Positions 1 through 7,804 are shown, numbered from the stretch's first letter. The stretch is DNA of 8,453 nt from Bacteroidales bacterium UBA2632 (GCA_002359825.1 DENY01000293.1:5079-13531), one strand, 5' to 3'. The notes: generated by a model not told the origin, from the letters alone. Numbers and translations: made by a program.

Positions 1-28
1 TGCTGTTTTGTCTTAATTCTAAAGCCAT
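1..28 (-). CDS. Possible start of the next gene (partial, unidentified)
   Basis: An ATG at 28-26 on the minus strand opens a frame that stays open to the window edge and reads MALELRQNS. It lies 47 bases after the uxuB stop, with AGAAAG directly before the ATG, and no terminator-like hairpin with a T-run separates the two. It could therefore be the next gene of the uxuB transcript. Nine codons are too few to assign a family. From context a mannonate dehydratase, KDG kinase or KDPG aldolase would be expected; the visible residues do not resemble the usual start of UxuA. The start itself is unproven. Confidence 0.3.
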
Positions 29-75
29 CTTTCTATAATATAATATCTAATTGATCAATAATCTCTTCTCTTTGT

Positions 76-888
76 TTAAATGCAAAATGCATTAAATCCA
101 CCATCTACAATGGTTAGTGTGCCGGTAACAAATTTGGAGGCATCGCTAGCTAACCAATGTAAGGTGCCTAATAATTCTTCGGGTGTACCAAATCTGCCGA
201 ATGGTGTATGAGCAATAATTGTATTGCCTCGATCGGTGAATGAACCATCTTCTTTGGTTAGTAAGGCTCTATTTTGCTCGGTAATAAAAAATCCAGGAGC
301 AATAGCATTCACACGCAAGCCTTCGCCAAACTTTGTAGCCAATTCAGTGGCCATAAATTTGGTAAAGTTATTCACTGCTGCTTTAGATGCTCCGTATCCT
401 ACTACTCGCGTAAGGGGCCGCAATGAAGCTTCGGAAGATATATTAATGATGCTACCTTTTTTTTGATCTGTCATACAGACTCCAAAAACCATAGAAGGTA
501 AGACTGTGCCAAAAAGATTTAAATCTACTACCGTTTTAAAATCATCCATATTCAAATCGAATATGGTTTTATCAGGACCAATAGTTGCTCCAGGCATATT
601 GCCGCCAGCTCCATTGATAAGGATATCAATTTTCTTGTAATGAGCTAAAATATCCTCTCTGTTCTGTTCCAGAACTTTCTTGTCATTTACATCCGATACT
701 AAGAAAAGAGCATCGCCTCCTTGATCACGCACTCTACGAATTAAATTGTCACCTTTTTCTTTGTTACGTGCCAAGACTACAACCTTAGCTCCATGTTGTG
801 CAAGGTATTCTACCATGGCTGCACCTAAAACACCTGTTCCACCGGTAATAACGACTACCTTACCCGAAATATTGAATAATTCATACAT
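76..888 (-). CDS. uxuB: SDR-family fructuronate reductase (D-mannonate oxidoreductase), UxuB-like
   Basis: Predicted cytoplasmic NAD(P)H-dependent enzyme that reduces D-fructuronate to D-mannonate, the step after UxaC. The 270 residues form one classical short-chain dehydrogenase domain: cofactor motif TGGTGVLG at 15-22, acidic D66, NGAGG at 92-96, and catalytic N124, S152, Y165 and K169 (YGASK). PGF at 198-200 and VDGG at 261-264 close the domain. The NGAGGNMPGAT stretch and the VDGGFNAF ending recall the SDR-type UxuB known from Bacillus subtilis (YjmF), which is unrelated to the mannitol-dehydrogenase-type UxuB of E. coli. The start is the ATG at 888; no signal peptide. It is separated from dctM by a terminator and a promoter-like element, so it is probably transcribed separately. 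SDR substrate calls are soft: tagaturonate reductase or another sugar-acid dehydrogenase are alternatives. Confidence 0.78.
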   Translation of the reverse strand: MYELFNISGKVVVITGGTGVLGAAMVEYLAQHGAKVVVLARNKEKGDNLIRRVRDQGGDALFLVSDVNDKKVLEQNREDILAHYKKIDILINGAGGNMPGATIGPDKTIFDLNMDDFKTVVDLNLFGTVLPSMVFGVCMTDQKKGSIINISSEASLRPLTRVVGYGASKAAVNNFTKFMATELATKFGEGLRVNAIAPGFFITEQNRALLTKEDGSFTDRGNTIIAHTPFGRFGTPEELLGTLHWLASDASKFVTGTLTIVDGGFNAFCI

Positions 889-910
889 AAATACTAATTC
901 TTTAAATTTG

Positions 911-936
911 CTACTGTTTTAATAAAACAAAAGTAG
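911..936 (-). promoter_or_regulatory. Promoter -7 element inside an inverted repeat upstream of uxuB
   Basis: On the minus strand TACTTTTG (935-928) matches the Bacteroidota -7 consensus TAnnTTTG, 39 bases before the uxuB ATG. I found no TTTG-type -33 element at the usual distance, so the promoter is only half supported. The element sits inside a dyad: arms CTACT (911-915) and AGTAG (932-936) surround inner arms GTTTT (916-920) and AAAAC (924-928), with a three-base bulge. The dyad could be an operator covering the -7 box or a leader hairpin. A second short dyad, GTGA-TGAT-TCAC, lies at 957-968. Confidence 0.42.
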
Positions 937-1000
937 TTTGAAAAAATAACTATTGAGTGATGATTCACGTAATTGCATCTTCAAATAACGATGAAGTTAC

Positions 1001-1032
1001 AAAAAAACACACTTATATTTTACTAAAGTGTC
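1001..1032 (-). terminator. Probable intrinsic terminator after dctM
   Basis: Eleven bases past the dctM stop, minus-strand RNA can form a six-base-pair stem, ACACUU (1031-1026) with AAGUGU (1014-1009), around an 11-base loop. One G and then seven U residues (1007-1001) follow. The position and T-run fit a factor-independent terminator that ends the TIM-barrel-to-dctM operon. The stem is short and AT-rich, so termination may be partial. Confidence 0.55.
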
Positions 1033-1042
1033 TATTGATTAT

Positions 1043-2506
1043 TTAAAACCCAAGACTTTTAGGCAACCATAATGAAATTTCGGGTATATAAGTAACAAGC
1101 AACAAAACCAGCACCATAGAAACAAACATGGGCAAAAGTGGCTTAATGACTTTATCGATACTTAGTCCGGCTACACTGCAACCAATAAACAACACCGATC
1201 CTACAGGAGGAGTACAAAGACCAACACTAAGATTGAGCACCATGATGATACCAAAGTGAATGGGATCTATTCCCATTGCAGTGACAATTGGAAGAAAAAT
1301 TGGAGTGAAAATTAGTACCGCCGGTGTCATATCCATAAAAACACCGACTAACAAAAGAATTATATTAATGAGAAGTAATATTACTAAAGGATTGCTACTC
1401 AATGAAAGTAAACTAGCACTAACACTTTGTGGTATGTTTTCAAAAGCCATAATCCACGATAAACCTAAGGAAGCGGCAACCAGCAACATCACAATACCTG
1501 TTGTTTTTACAGAGCGCAGAATAATAACTGGTAGGTCTTTCACTTTTACTTGTCGGTATATAAACGCCAAAATTAAAGAGTAAAGTACTGCGATTGCCGA
1601 AGCCTCTGTTGCGGTGAAAAATCCACCTACAATTCCACCAATAACAATCACAAGCATCATCAAACTGGGAATAGCGTCTAAAAATTTTCGAGCTCCTTCA
1701 ATTGTCTTTTGCTTGTTTCTATTGACTTTTATAATTGTCCATACACCAAAAGCAGCAACAAAAAGATAAAGTAAAGTTTTATTTATTCCGGTTGCAAAAG
1801 TAGTCTTTGCGAATGAAACTCCTCTGAAAATCAATAAAAGGCCAAGCCCTATTAATAAAGCCACACCCAAAGCTTTTACCGCAGACTTTGCTCCATTTTT
1901 TTTGTAAGTGAGCATGGTGATGACAGTTAGTATTATACCCAGTCCAGTTAAAATACCAGGTAGATAACCTGCAAGGAAAAGTGCAGTAATAGACACGCCT
2001 CCACTTGCTAAAGAATAAACGATAAGAATATTACTGGGCGGAATTGATAACCCTGTGGTTGCCGAGCTAATATTTACGGCTGCACTAAAATTATCTGGGT
2101 AACCTTCCTTATTCATTTCAGGTTGCATAATACTTCCAATAGCTGATGCAGAAGCTGCTGCCGAACCAGAAATTGCTCCAAACAACATATTGGCAACCAC
2201 GTTTACAATTGCTACTCCTCCAGGTATTTTCCCAACAAGAACACGTGCAAAATCTATGAGCCGTATAGCAATTCCTCCGCTATTCATTATGTTTCCTGCC
2301 AATATAAAGAAGGGAATAGCAAGCAAGGCAAAACTATCCAATCCTGTGGCCATGCGATGGGAAAAAGTAGTTACGGCAGGGATGAAATCTATACTTACTA
2401 ACATGGTTAAAACACCTGAAATACCAATGCTGAACGCAATTGGAACACCAATAACCAATAAAGTGATAAAACTAAAAACGAGGATAAAAACTTCTAAATA
2501 CTCCAT
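1043..2506 (-). CDS. dctM: TRAP transporter large permease, DctM family, with extra helices
   Basis: Main membrane subunit of a sodium-driven TRAP transporter; it moves the ligand delivered by DctP across the inner membrane, probably a hexuronate here. Family landmarks are GAISGSAAASASAIGSI (110-126), SIPPSN (154-159), FTATEASA (297-304), DMTPAVLIFTPIFLPI (392-407) and LCTPPVG (430-436). The two half-repeats characteristic of the fold are recognisable. At 487 residues it is longer than the usual ~425-440. The surplus is a stretch at about 205-262, between YLPGIL and the second half-repeat, which holds two hydrophobic segments (about 210-228 and 244-260). The start is the ATG at 2506, overlapping the dctQ stop by one base (TAATG), which indicates translational coupling. 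The family call is firm; the substrate is inferred from uxaC and uxuB. Confidence 0.95.
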   Translation of the reverse strand: MEYLEVFILVFSFITLLVIGVPIAFSIGISGVLTMLVSIDFIPAVTTFSHRMATGLDSFALLAIPFFILAGNIMNSGGIAIRLIDFARVLVGKIPGGVAIVNVVANMLFGAISGSAAASASAIGSIMQPEMNKEGYPDNFSAAVNISSATTGLSIPPSNILIVYSLASGGVSITALFLAGYLPGILTGLGIILTVITMLTYKKNGAKSAVKALGVALLIGLGLLLIFRGVSFAKTTFATGINKTLLYLFVAAFGVWTIIKVNRNKQKTIEGARKFLDAIPSLMMLVIVIGGIVGGFFTATEASAIAVLYSLILAFIYRQVKVKDLPVIILRSVKTTGIVMLLVAASLGLSWIMAFENIPQSVSASLLSLSSNPLVILLLINIILLLVGVFMDMTPAVLIFTPIFLPIVTAMGIDPIHFGIIMVLNLSVGLCTPPVGSVLFIGCSVAGLSIDKVIKPLLPMFVSMVLVLLLVTYIPEISLWLPKSLGF

Positions 2507-2994
2507 TATAATTGTTGCTTATTTCGGTTGTTCTTGATTATGTTATGCATATTGTCAATTTCAAAATAGGCTATTAATAGTCCACTGACCGGCAAGACTA
2601 AGTAAACAAAGCCAAGAGGTAAACCTAAAGCTGCTGATTTTACAGATAGGAAAAAGCGAGTGTACACCAACCAAAAGCCACCGATAATCATGACAGCGAT
2701 TGCAAAAACGAGGACAATTGCACTGATCGTTATCTCGAGTTTGGACTTTCTTTTATCAGAGCTTCGTTGTAGCAATAAGTCAATGGCAAGATGTTCACGC
2801 TTACCAGCAACATAAGCTGCACCGAAAAGACCTACCCAGATTAACAAAAAACCTGCCAACTCATCCGTATAACTGCTGGGTGAATTCATAATATATCTAC
2901 TAGCAACCTGCCAAAGCACATCTAACACTAAAATGCTCATCAGAAAAACAAGTAACCACTCTAATGATTTATCTATGATTTTACGTAAACTCAT
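2506..2994 (-). CDS. dctQ: TRAP transporter small permease, DctQ family
   Basis: Small membrane subunit of the TRAP transporter, pairing with DctM in the inner membrane. The 162 residues contain four hydrophobic helices at about 11-33, 44-64, 87-111 and 124-146, the normal DctQ layout. Typical motifs are the QVASRYI segment (29-35), the E45-containing DELAGFLLIWVGLFGAA stretch (44-60) and KREHLAIDLL (65-74). The length is normal for the family. Its ATG lies 11 bases after the dctP stop, and its TAA overlaps the dctM ATG. It is separate from DctM rather than fused, as in classical DctPQM systems. It has no catalytic activity of its own and does not reveal the substrate. Confidence 0.93.
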   Translation of the reverse strand: MSLRKIIDKSLEWLLVFLMSILVLDVLWQVASRYIMNSPSSYTDELAGFLLIWVGLFGAAYVAGKREHLAIDLLLQRSSDKRKSKLEITISAIVLVFAIAVMIIGGFWLVYTRFFLSVKSAALGLPLGFVYLVLPVSGLLIAYFEIDNMHNIIKNNRNKQQL

Positions 2995-3005
2995 AATTTA
3001 TTATT

Positions 3006-3989
3006 TTAATCAATGGCTTGAATCCGTTTTATATAGGAGTAAATAACCTCATTGTTGCTATAACTCTCAATTAGTGGTTGAACTTTATCAATAAAAGGTT
3101 TTTTATCAGGGTAATTAACCTTCACACCTGCTTGTTGAACTATTTCCAAGGATTTGATCTCCGATGCAGCCCAAAGCTCGCGCTCCAATATTGCAGACTC
3201 ATTGGCTGCTTGTTGAACCCATTCTCTCTGTTGATTATCGAGCTTATCCCACACTTTTTTGCTAATAATTACTACATCAGGAACAATAGTATGTTCGTCT
3301 AATGAGTAAAACTTACAAACCTCGTAATGATGGGATGTATGAAGACTTGGAGGATTGTTTTCGGCACCGTCCACCACTCCACTTTGCAAAGCAGTATATA
3401 ATTCACCATAAGAAATAGGGGTGGCCGATCCTCCTAAAATGCGAATCATTTCAACTGCTGTAGCACTCGGCATAACCCTTATTTTGAGACCTGCTAAATC
3501 ATCTGGATGTGTTATTGCTTTGTTTTTCGTGTAAAAACTACGTGAGCCTGCATCATAATAACACAACCCTCGAATTAATTTATTTTCGGTGCTTAGCAAT
3601 AGATCACTCCCAATTTCACCATCTATAACATCAAAAAAATGCTCTTTCGATCTAAATATATAAGGAAAACCGAATACTTTGTAATCATCAGCAAAACTTT
3701 GCATGGAGGCAGCGGAGACTTTTGTAATAGCCAAGCTTCCTATTTGAATCAACTCTATGCACTGCTGTTCAGACCCCAACTGCTCGGATGGGTATATATC
3801 TATGGTTAATTTACCATCAGATAATTCACTGGTACGCTTTGCCATAAACTCCATGGCGAGATGTACAGGGTGATCAACAGGAAGACCGTGTGCTAACTTT
3901 AACGCAGTCTTGTCGGATTTACCTCTACAAGATGTCATCATTAGCAACAAGACTGCTATGAAAACAATGAGTGTTTTTTCGTGTTTCAT
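3006..3989 (-). CDS. dctP: TRAP transporter solute-binding lipoprotein, DctP family
   Basis: Periplasmic receptor that captures the substrate, probably a hexuronate, and hands it to DctQM. The start is the ATG at 3989, which overlaps the uxaC stop as TGATG (327 residues); a TTG one codon upstream is the less likely alternative. Residues 1-21 form a lipoprotein signal with a hydrophobic core and lipobox MTSC (C21), so the receptor is probably lipid-anchored. The residues after the cysteine (RGKSDK) lack the acidic run of Bacteroidota surface-export signals, favouring the periplasmic face. Family features are KLAHGLPVDHPVH (31-43), YPSEQLG (66-72), R150 before DDLAGLKIRVMPS (163-175), R171 as the likely carboxylate-binding arginine, and DGAENNPPS (207-215). 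Length is typical. The substrate cannot be read from the sequence alone. Confidence 0.93.
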   Translation of the reverse strand: MKHEKTLIVFIAVLLLMMTSCRGKSDKTALKLAHGLPVDHPVHLAMEFMAKRTSELSDGKLTIDIYPSEQLGSEQQCIELIQIGSLAITKVSAASMQSFADDYKVFGFPYIFRSKEHFFDVIDGEIGSDLLLSTENKLIRGLCYYDAGSRSFYTKNKAITHPDDLAGLKIRVMPSATAVEMIRILGGSATPISYGELYTALQSGVVDGAENNPPSLHTSHHYEVCKFYSLDEHTIVPDVVIISKKVWDKLDNQQREWVQQAANESAILERELWAASEIKSLEIVQQAGVKVNYPDKKPFIDKVQPLIESYSNNEVIYSYIKRIQAID

Positions 3990-5398
3990 CAAAATTTAAA
4001 ATATTCTTTTGCGTTATAGTAGGAAATATTCTCCACCATCTTTCCAAGGAAATCCAATTCTGATGATGGCAACAAGCCTTCTTCCAGATCGTTACCTATT
4101 AAATTACAGAGTATCCTGCGAAAATATTCATGTCGTGGATAAGAGATAAAGCTTCGTGAGTCTGTCAACATTCCTACAAATCGACTCAACAAACCTTGTG
4201 TGGAAAGAATATTCATTTGATCTTCCATTCCATCTTTCTGATCGAGAAACCACCATCCTGAACCAAATTGCATTTTACCAGCTTGTGGACCTTCTTGAAA
4301 GTTCGCAACCATTGTTGCAACCAGATAATTCTCTCTTGGATTTAAATTATATACTATAGATTTTGCAAGTTTATTCTCTCTCTGCAGACGATCAAAAAAT
4401 CGAGACATAGATGCTGCCAAGCTTGAATTGTCATTTATGGAGTCGTATCCTGTATCGGGTCCAATAGTATCGAACATCTTTGTGTTATTATTCCTAATAG
4501 CACCAAAATGAAATTGTTGCACCCATCCTTTCTCAAAGTTTAAAACTGTATTCTCATAAAGCATCCTTGATTTGAACTTGCTTATTTCTTTTTCAGTCAA
4601 ATCTAACTTATCAATATACACTTTCTTGAAAATTGAGGTAGCTTCTTCAACAGTGCAATCGTCAGAATAAAATGTTTCGATGCCATGATCGGATAACTTA
4701 CAACCCATTGAGTTGAAATAATCATGCCGTTTTGTAATTGCTTGCAAATAATCTTGAAAGTTCATTATTGAAATATCTGCAACTTTCTCTAGCTTTTGAA
4801 TATAACTTGCAAAGTTTGATGTGTTTTCAACTGCAAGTGATTTATCTGGACGCCAAGTGGGTAAAACTTGAATATTGAAATCACTCTCCTTTATTTGTTT
4901 GTGATAGATAAGTGAATCACACGGATCATCTGTAGTGCAAACCACTTCAACCTTAAACTTCTGCATCAATCCTCGAGCACTGAATCCATCTTGTTGCAAC
5001 ATGCTGTTACATTCTTCATATATTTCAGCAGCTGTGTCAGGCGATAATAATTTCTCAATGCCAAAGACACGTTGAAGCTCCAGATGTGTCCAATGATACA
5101 TTGGGTTTCTCATTGAGTAAGGAATTGTTTCGGCAAACTTTAGAAACTTTTCCCAATCAGAGGCATTACCAGTTATAAAGCTTTCATCCACTCCATTAGC
5201 ACGCATCAATCGCCACTTATAATGATCGCCACTCAACCACAAATCTGTGATATTCTTGAAACGATAATCTTCAGCAATTAGTCTTGGATCTAAATGACAA
5301 TGATAATCGATAATAGGCAGATCTCTTACATGATTATGATAAAGTGATTGTGCTGTGGGTGTTTGTAGAAGAAAGTCTTTATCCAAAAAAGGTTTCAT
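3989..5398 (-). CDS. uxaC: Uronate isomerase (glucuronate isomerase) UxaC
   Basis: Cytoplasmic amidohydrolase-fold enzyme converting D-glucuronate to D-fructuronate, and in the family also D-galacturonate to D-tagaturonate; first step of hexuronate catabolism. Numbered from the ATG at 5398, the 469 residues match the family's normal length. The metal-binding HxH is in DYHCHL (H33, H35). Other family landmarks are GDHYKWR (57-63), NPMYHWTHLEL (98-108), TTDDP (155-159), LPTWRPDK (179-186), GWVQQFHFGAIRNNN (291-305), GKMQFGSGWWF (374-384), GMLTDSRSF (409-417) and RHEYFRRIL (422-430). A GTG at 5404 would add two residues but ATG is preferred. It lies 40 bases after the DUF1080 gene and is coupled to dctP by TGATG, tying isomerisation to uptake. 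Nothing looks damaged. Confidence 0.97.
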   Translation of the reverse strand: MKPFLDKDFLLQTPTAQSLYHNHVRDLPIIDYHCHLDPRLIAEDYRFKNITDLWLSGDHYKWRLMRANGVDESFITGNASDWEKFLKFAETIPYSMRNPMYHWTHLELQRVFGIEKLLSPDTAAEIYEECNSMLQQDGFSARGLMQKFKVEVVCTTDDPCDSLIYHKQIKESDFNIQVLPTWRPDKSLAVENTSNFASYIQKLEKVADISIMNFQDYLQAITKRHDYFNSMGCKLSDHGIETFYSDDCTVEEATSIFKKVYIDKLDLTEKEISKFKSRMLYENTVLNFEKGWVQQFHFGAIRNNNTKMFDTIGPDTGYDSINDNSSLAASMSRFFDRLQRENKLAKSIVYNLNPRENYLVATMVANFQEGPQAGKMQFGSGWWFLDQKDGMEDQMNILSTQGLLSRFVGMLTDSRSFISYPRHEYFRRILCNLIGNDLEEGLLPSSELDFLGKMVENISYYNAKEYFKF

Positions 5399-5438
5399 AC
5401 GCACTCGTAAGTTTATTAAAATTTATATTCAATACGAA

Positions 5439-6794
5439 TTAATCCAGCTCTTTTATTTTCACGTTCTGAAACCAAACTTCATCACCATGGTCTTGCAAAA
5501 GAATATGACCACTCTCTGCATTCCCAAAGTTGGGCCAATCTCTATATTTACTATAATCTACCAAAGCATCCCACATTTGATTGTTTCGTTCGTACTCTAC
5601 GATTTTAACTCCGTTAAGCCAATGTTCTACATGATTTCCTTTTACAACAACCATTGCCGTGTTAAAAAATCCTGGTCGAAAAGGTTTGCTATCAGGAGCA
5701 GCAATTAAATCGTACAACGAACCCAAAGTTCTGTTGCCAACAATCCCCATTTTAGCATCAGGATGATTATTATCGTCCAATATTTGGAACTCACAGCCAA
5801 TGGCAGAACCTTCTCCCGTATTCAAATCGGGATCTACAAAGTACTTAATTCCGCTGTTAGCACCTTTTGTGATTTTAAAATCCGCTTTCAGTATAAAGTT
5901 TTCATATTTTTTAATTGTCACTATATCTCCTCCAAAGGCAGCTTCACCGCCACCGCTTTTCTCAACTTTTAAAATACCATCATCAATAACCCAACCTTTT
6001 TCAGGAAAATGATCCAATTTGGCTCCTCTCCAGCCATCAGTTGACTTACCATCCCAGAGAAGCTTCCAACCCTCTTTCTGTTCTTTTTCAGAGATTGTGT
6101 TTGCAATAGTGTTTATTTGTTCAATCATATGAGATGTTTTGGGAGTAGCAAATTGTTCAAGATTGTCTGTCATGATACGTATATTTCGCCATGACACTGT
6201 TTTACCAGCATTTGCCTCATTCACTGCATGCACTTGCAGTGCAATAAAACCTGAGAGAGTCATGTCTTCTAGTAAATCAGCACAAGGAACACCATTTACC
6301 CATGTTCTAATTGAGCTACCTATACACTCAATACGCCCTGAATTCCATTCTCCATTTTTAAAAGCTTTTTGTGCAGTAATATTATTTGTCAGCGGATACA
6401 ACCACCCTCTTCTGGCTTCATCATATATACCACCTGTATAGGATCGTTCAGAAGGATCTATTTCAAACTGATAACCATGAACACGTCCGTTATTAAATTC
6501 CTTGAGACTATGACTTCGAAATTGAACACCCGAATTCAAGCCATCATCTACAATAAAATCAAACTCTAAAATGAAATCGTCATACATTTTGTCAGTTGCC
6601 AAAAACGTATTCACTTTACTCACTTTTGAAGTACCTATAATAGTTTTATCTTTTACTATAAAGTCAGCTGTTCCATTTACACGTGTCCAACCTTTCAAGT
6701 TTTTTCCGTTAAATAAATCATGCCACTTTGCCTCTTGCGCCGAACTTGCAAAAGCTATAAAAAGAGAAATAAAAAGAATTACATATTTTTTCAT
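5439..6794 (-). CDS. Exported protein with two DUF1080 (3-keto-disaccharide hydrolase) domains
   Basis: Predicted periplasmic or surface enzyme with an N-terminal signal peptide (hydrophobic core 4-16, likely cut after SSA, 19/20); no lipobox. It holds two concanavalin-like DUF1080 domains, about 23-209 and 241-450, joined by a ~30-residue linker. Each repeats the family signature: [10 protein letters not shown] / [14 protein letters not shown] / NSGI, a YQFEID / CEFQILD strand, GGIYD / GSLYD, WVNG / WLNG, a LQVH / LQDH strand, and a closing VSWRNIRI / VWFQNVKI strand. Family members cleave or hydrate 3-keto sugars and glycosides; which reaction occurs here is unknown. Most members have one such domain, so the duplication is notable. 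The gene lies 105 bases after the TIM-barrel gene and just before uxaC, suggesting a role in releasing sugars for uptake. Domain call firm, activity inferred. Confidence 0.88.
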   Translation of the reverse strand: MKKYVILFISLFIAFASSAQEAKWHDLFNGKNLKGWTRVNGTADFIVKDKTIIGTSKVSKVNTFLATDKMYDDFILEFDFIVDDGLNSGVQFRSHSLKEFNNGRVHGYQFEIDPSERSYTGGIYDEARRGWLYPLTNNITAQKAFKNGEWNSGRIECIGSSIRTWVNGVPCADLLEDMTLSGFIALQVHAVNEANAGKTVSWRNIRIMTDNLEQFATPKTSHMIEQINTIANTISEKEQKEGWKLLWDGKSTDGWRGAKLDHFPEKGWVIDDGILKVEKSGGGEAAFGGDIVTIKKYENFILKADFKITKGANSGIKYFVDPDLNTGEGSAIGCEFQILDDNNHPDAKMGIVGNRTLGSLYDLIAAPDSKPFRPGFFNTAMVVVKGNHVEHWLNGVKIVEYERNNQMWDALVDYSKYRDWPNFGNAESGHILLQDHGDEVWFQNVKIKELD

Positions 6795-6899
6795 TGTAGT
6801 AAATTGTATAATTATATAATCAATAGATTTATCTTGTCTTCAACTTAGTTTGTTTTATTGATTTATGGTGATGAGTTTAGCAAATGGAACTCAGTAGAT

Positions 6900-7739
6900 T
6901 TACTCTTTTGTAGCAGCAACTACTCCCCTGAAGTAACCAATAGACTCTGCAATACCCATAAAAGGATTATCCATATTTCGTTCATGTTCAAGGCTCACAA
7001 CACCTGTGTATTTCACCTTTCTCAACATTCTTACGAATCCTGGAATGTCTAATATACCCCGACCTACCTCAACAGAATAACCCAGCTTTGTTGCATCAGT
7101 CACATCTTTAAGATGTATATCAACGCCGCGAGATTGATACTTTTCCAAATCAGCAACCGGGTCTTTCCCATTTCTCCTGTCATGACCAATATCAAGACAC
7201 ATTCCCATACGAGGATCTAAATCTTTCACATTTTCCCATACATCATCAGCATCTGGATAAAGCGCAATATCTGGGCCATGTAGATGAATAGCATATTGCA
7301 TATCGTATTCTGCAACTTTATCACTCACATAAGGCAACAACTCATAATTAGGCACACCAACAATTAGCTTAACACCTACACGTTTTGCATAATCAAATGC
7401 ATTATCCACCTCCTCTTTAGTTTTTATATAGATGGGACCTACGCCATATCCTGTCACGTCCGACTCTGCGAGTTTTTTATGAAAAGCTTGAATCTCTTCA
7501 TCAGTACTGTTGAGTGGCAGATGAAAATCCTTGATGCAAAGATACTTCACATCTGCCCTTTGTAATGTTTCAAGGGTTTTGTCCAAATTAAATTTGTGAA
7601 AACTCCATCCTGCCATGCCAAGTCTAAAAGATTCTGCAGTTTCAGGGGCAGGTTGGGGATCAGGTCGTTTCTGTTCTTGTGCGTTAACTACCCCTCCGAA
7701 TGAGAATAATGCTAAAAGTATACTTAGTAAAGTTTTCAT
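6900..7739 (-). CDS. Exported sugar isomerase/epimerase-like TIM-barrel protein
   Basis: Xylose-isomerase-like (AP endonuclease 2 type) TIM barrel of 279 residues with a Sec signal peptide (core 3-18, likely cut after VNA, 20/21) and a Pro-rich spacer (25-31). Candidate metal and active-site residues lie at strand ends: H152 and H154 (IHLHGP), D183 and H186 (CLDIGHD), H209 (DIHLKDV) and E251 (SLEHE). GRGILD (227-231) is typical of the group. Such proteins are usually named sugar phosphate isomerase/epimerase, but an exported one is unlikely to see sugar phosphates. Related barrels act on keto sugars or as beta-elimination lyases on 3-keto glycosides, as in C-glycoside deglycosidases. Its DUF1080 neighbour fits that reading. 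It is first after a promoter-like element and likely opens the operon. Fold call firm; reaction unknown. Confidence 0.85.
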   Translation of the reverse strand: MKTLLSILLALFSFGGVVNAQEQKRPDPQPAPETAESFRLGMAGWSFHKFNLDKTLETLQRADVKYLCIKDFHLPLNSTDEEIQAFHKKLAESDVTGYGVGPIYIKTKEEVDNAFDYAKRVGVKLIVGVPNYELLPYVSDKVAEYDMQYAIHLHGPDIALYPDADDVWENVKDLDPRMGMCLDIGHDRRNGKDPVADLEKYQSRGVDIHLKDVTDATKLGYSVEVGRGILDIPGFVRMLRKVKYTGVVSLEHERNMDNPFMGIAESIGYFRGVVAATKE

Positions 7740-7804
7740 AATTTATTATTTTCGTTTATTCTCTACTCCTTATCGTATTTTTAAATATTAAATAAGCCTT
7801 ACCG

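Noticed and set aside
50..59. Ten-base palindrome ATTGATCAAT as a regulator operator
   Set aside because: It is short and AT-rich, and the only similar site is TTGATAATCAA at 7875-7885. Two such sites in AT-rich gaps can arise by chance, so I do not annotate them as operators.
5355..5708. 117-codon open frame on the plus strand across the uxaC/DUF1080 junction
   Set aside because: It lies opposite two well-supported genes, has no recognisable family or export signal, and its composition follows the complementary strand; the other plus-strand frames were rejected for the same reason.
6872..6893. Six-base-pair inverted repeat (TGAGTT / AACTCA) just after the TIM-barrel stop, as a terminator
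   Set aside because: No T-run follows it on the minus strand and the loop is 10 bases; downstream genes appear to belong to the same operon. It could at most be a weak processing or attenuation hairpin.
6795..6899. Internal promoter in the 105-base gap before the DUF1080 gene
   Set aside because: No TAnnTTTG match was found in this gap on the minus strand, so read-through from upstream is the simpler view.
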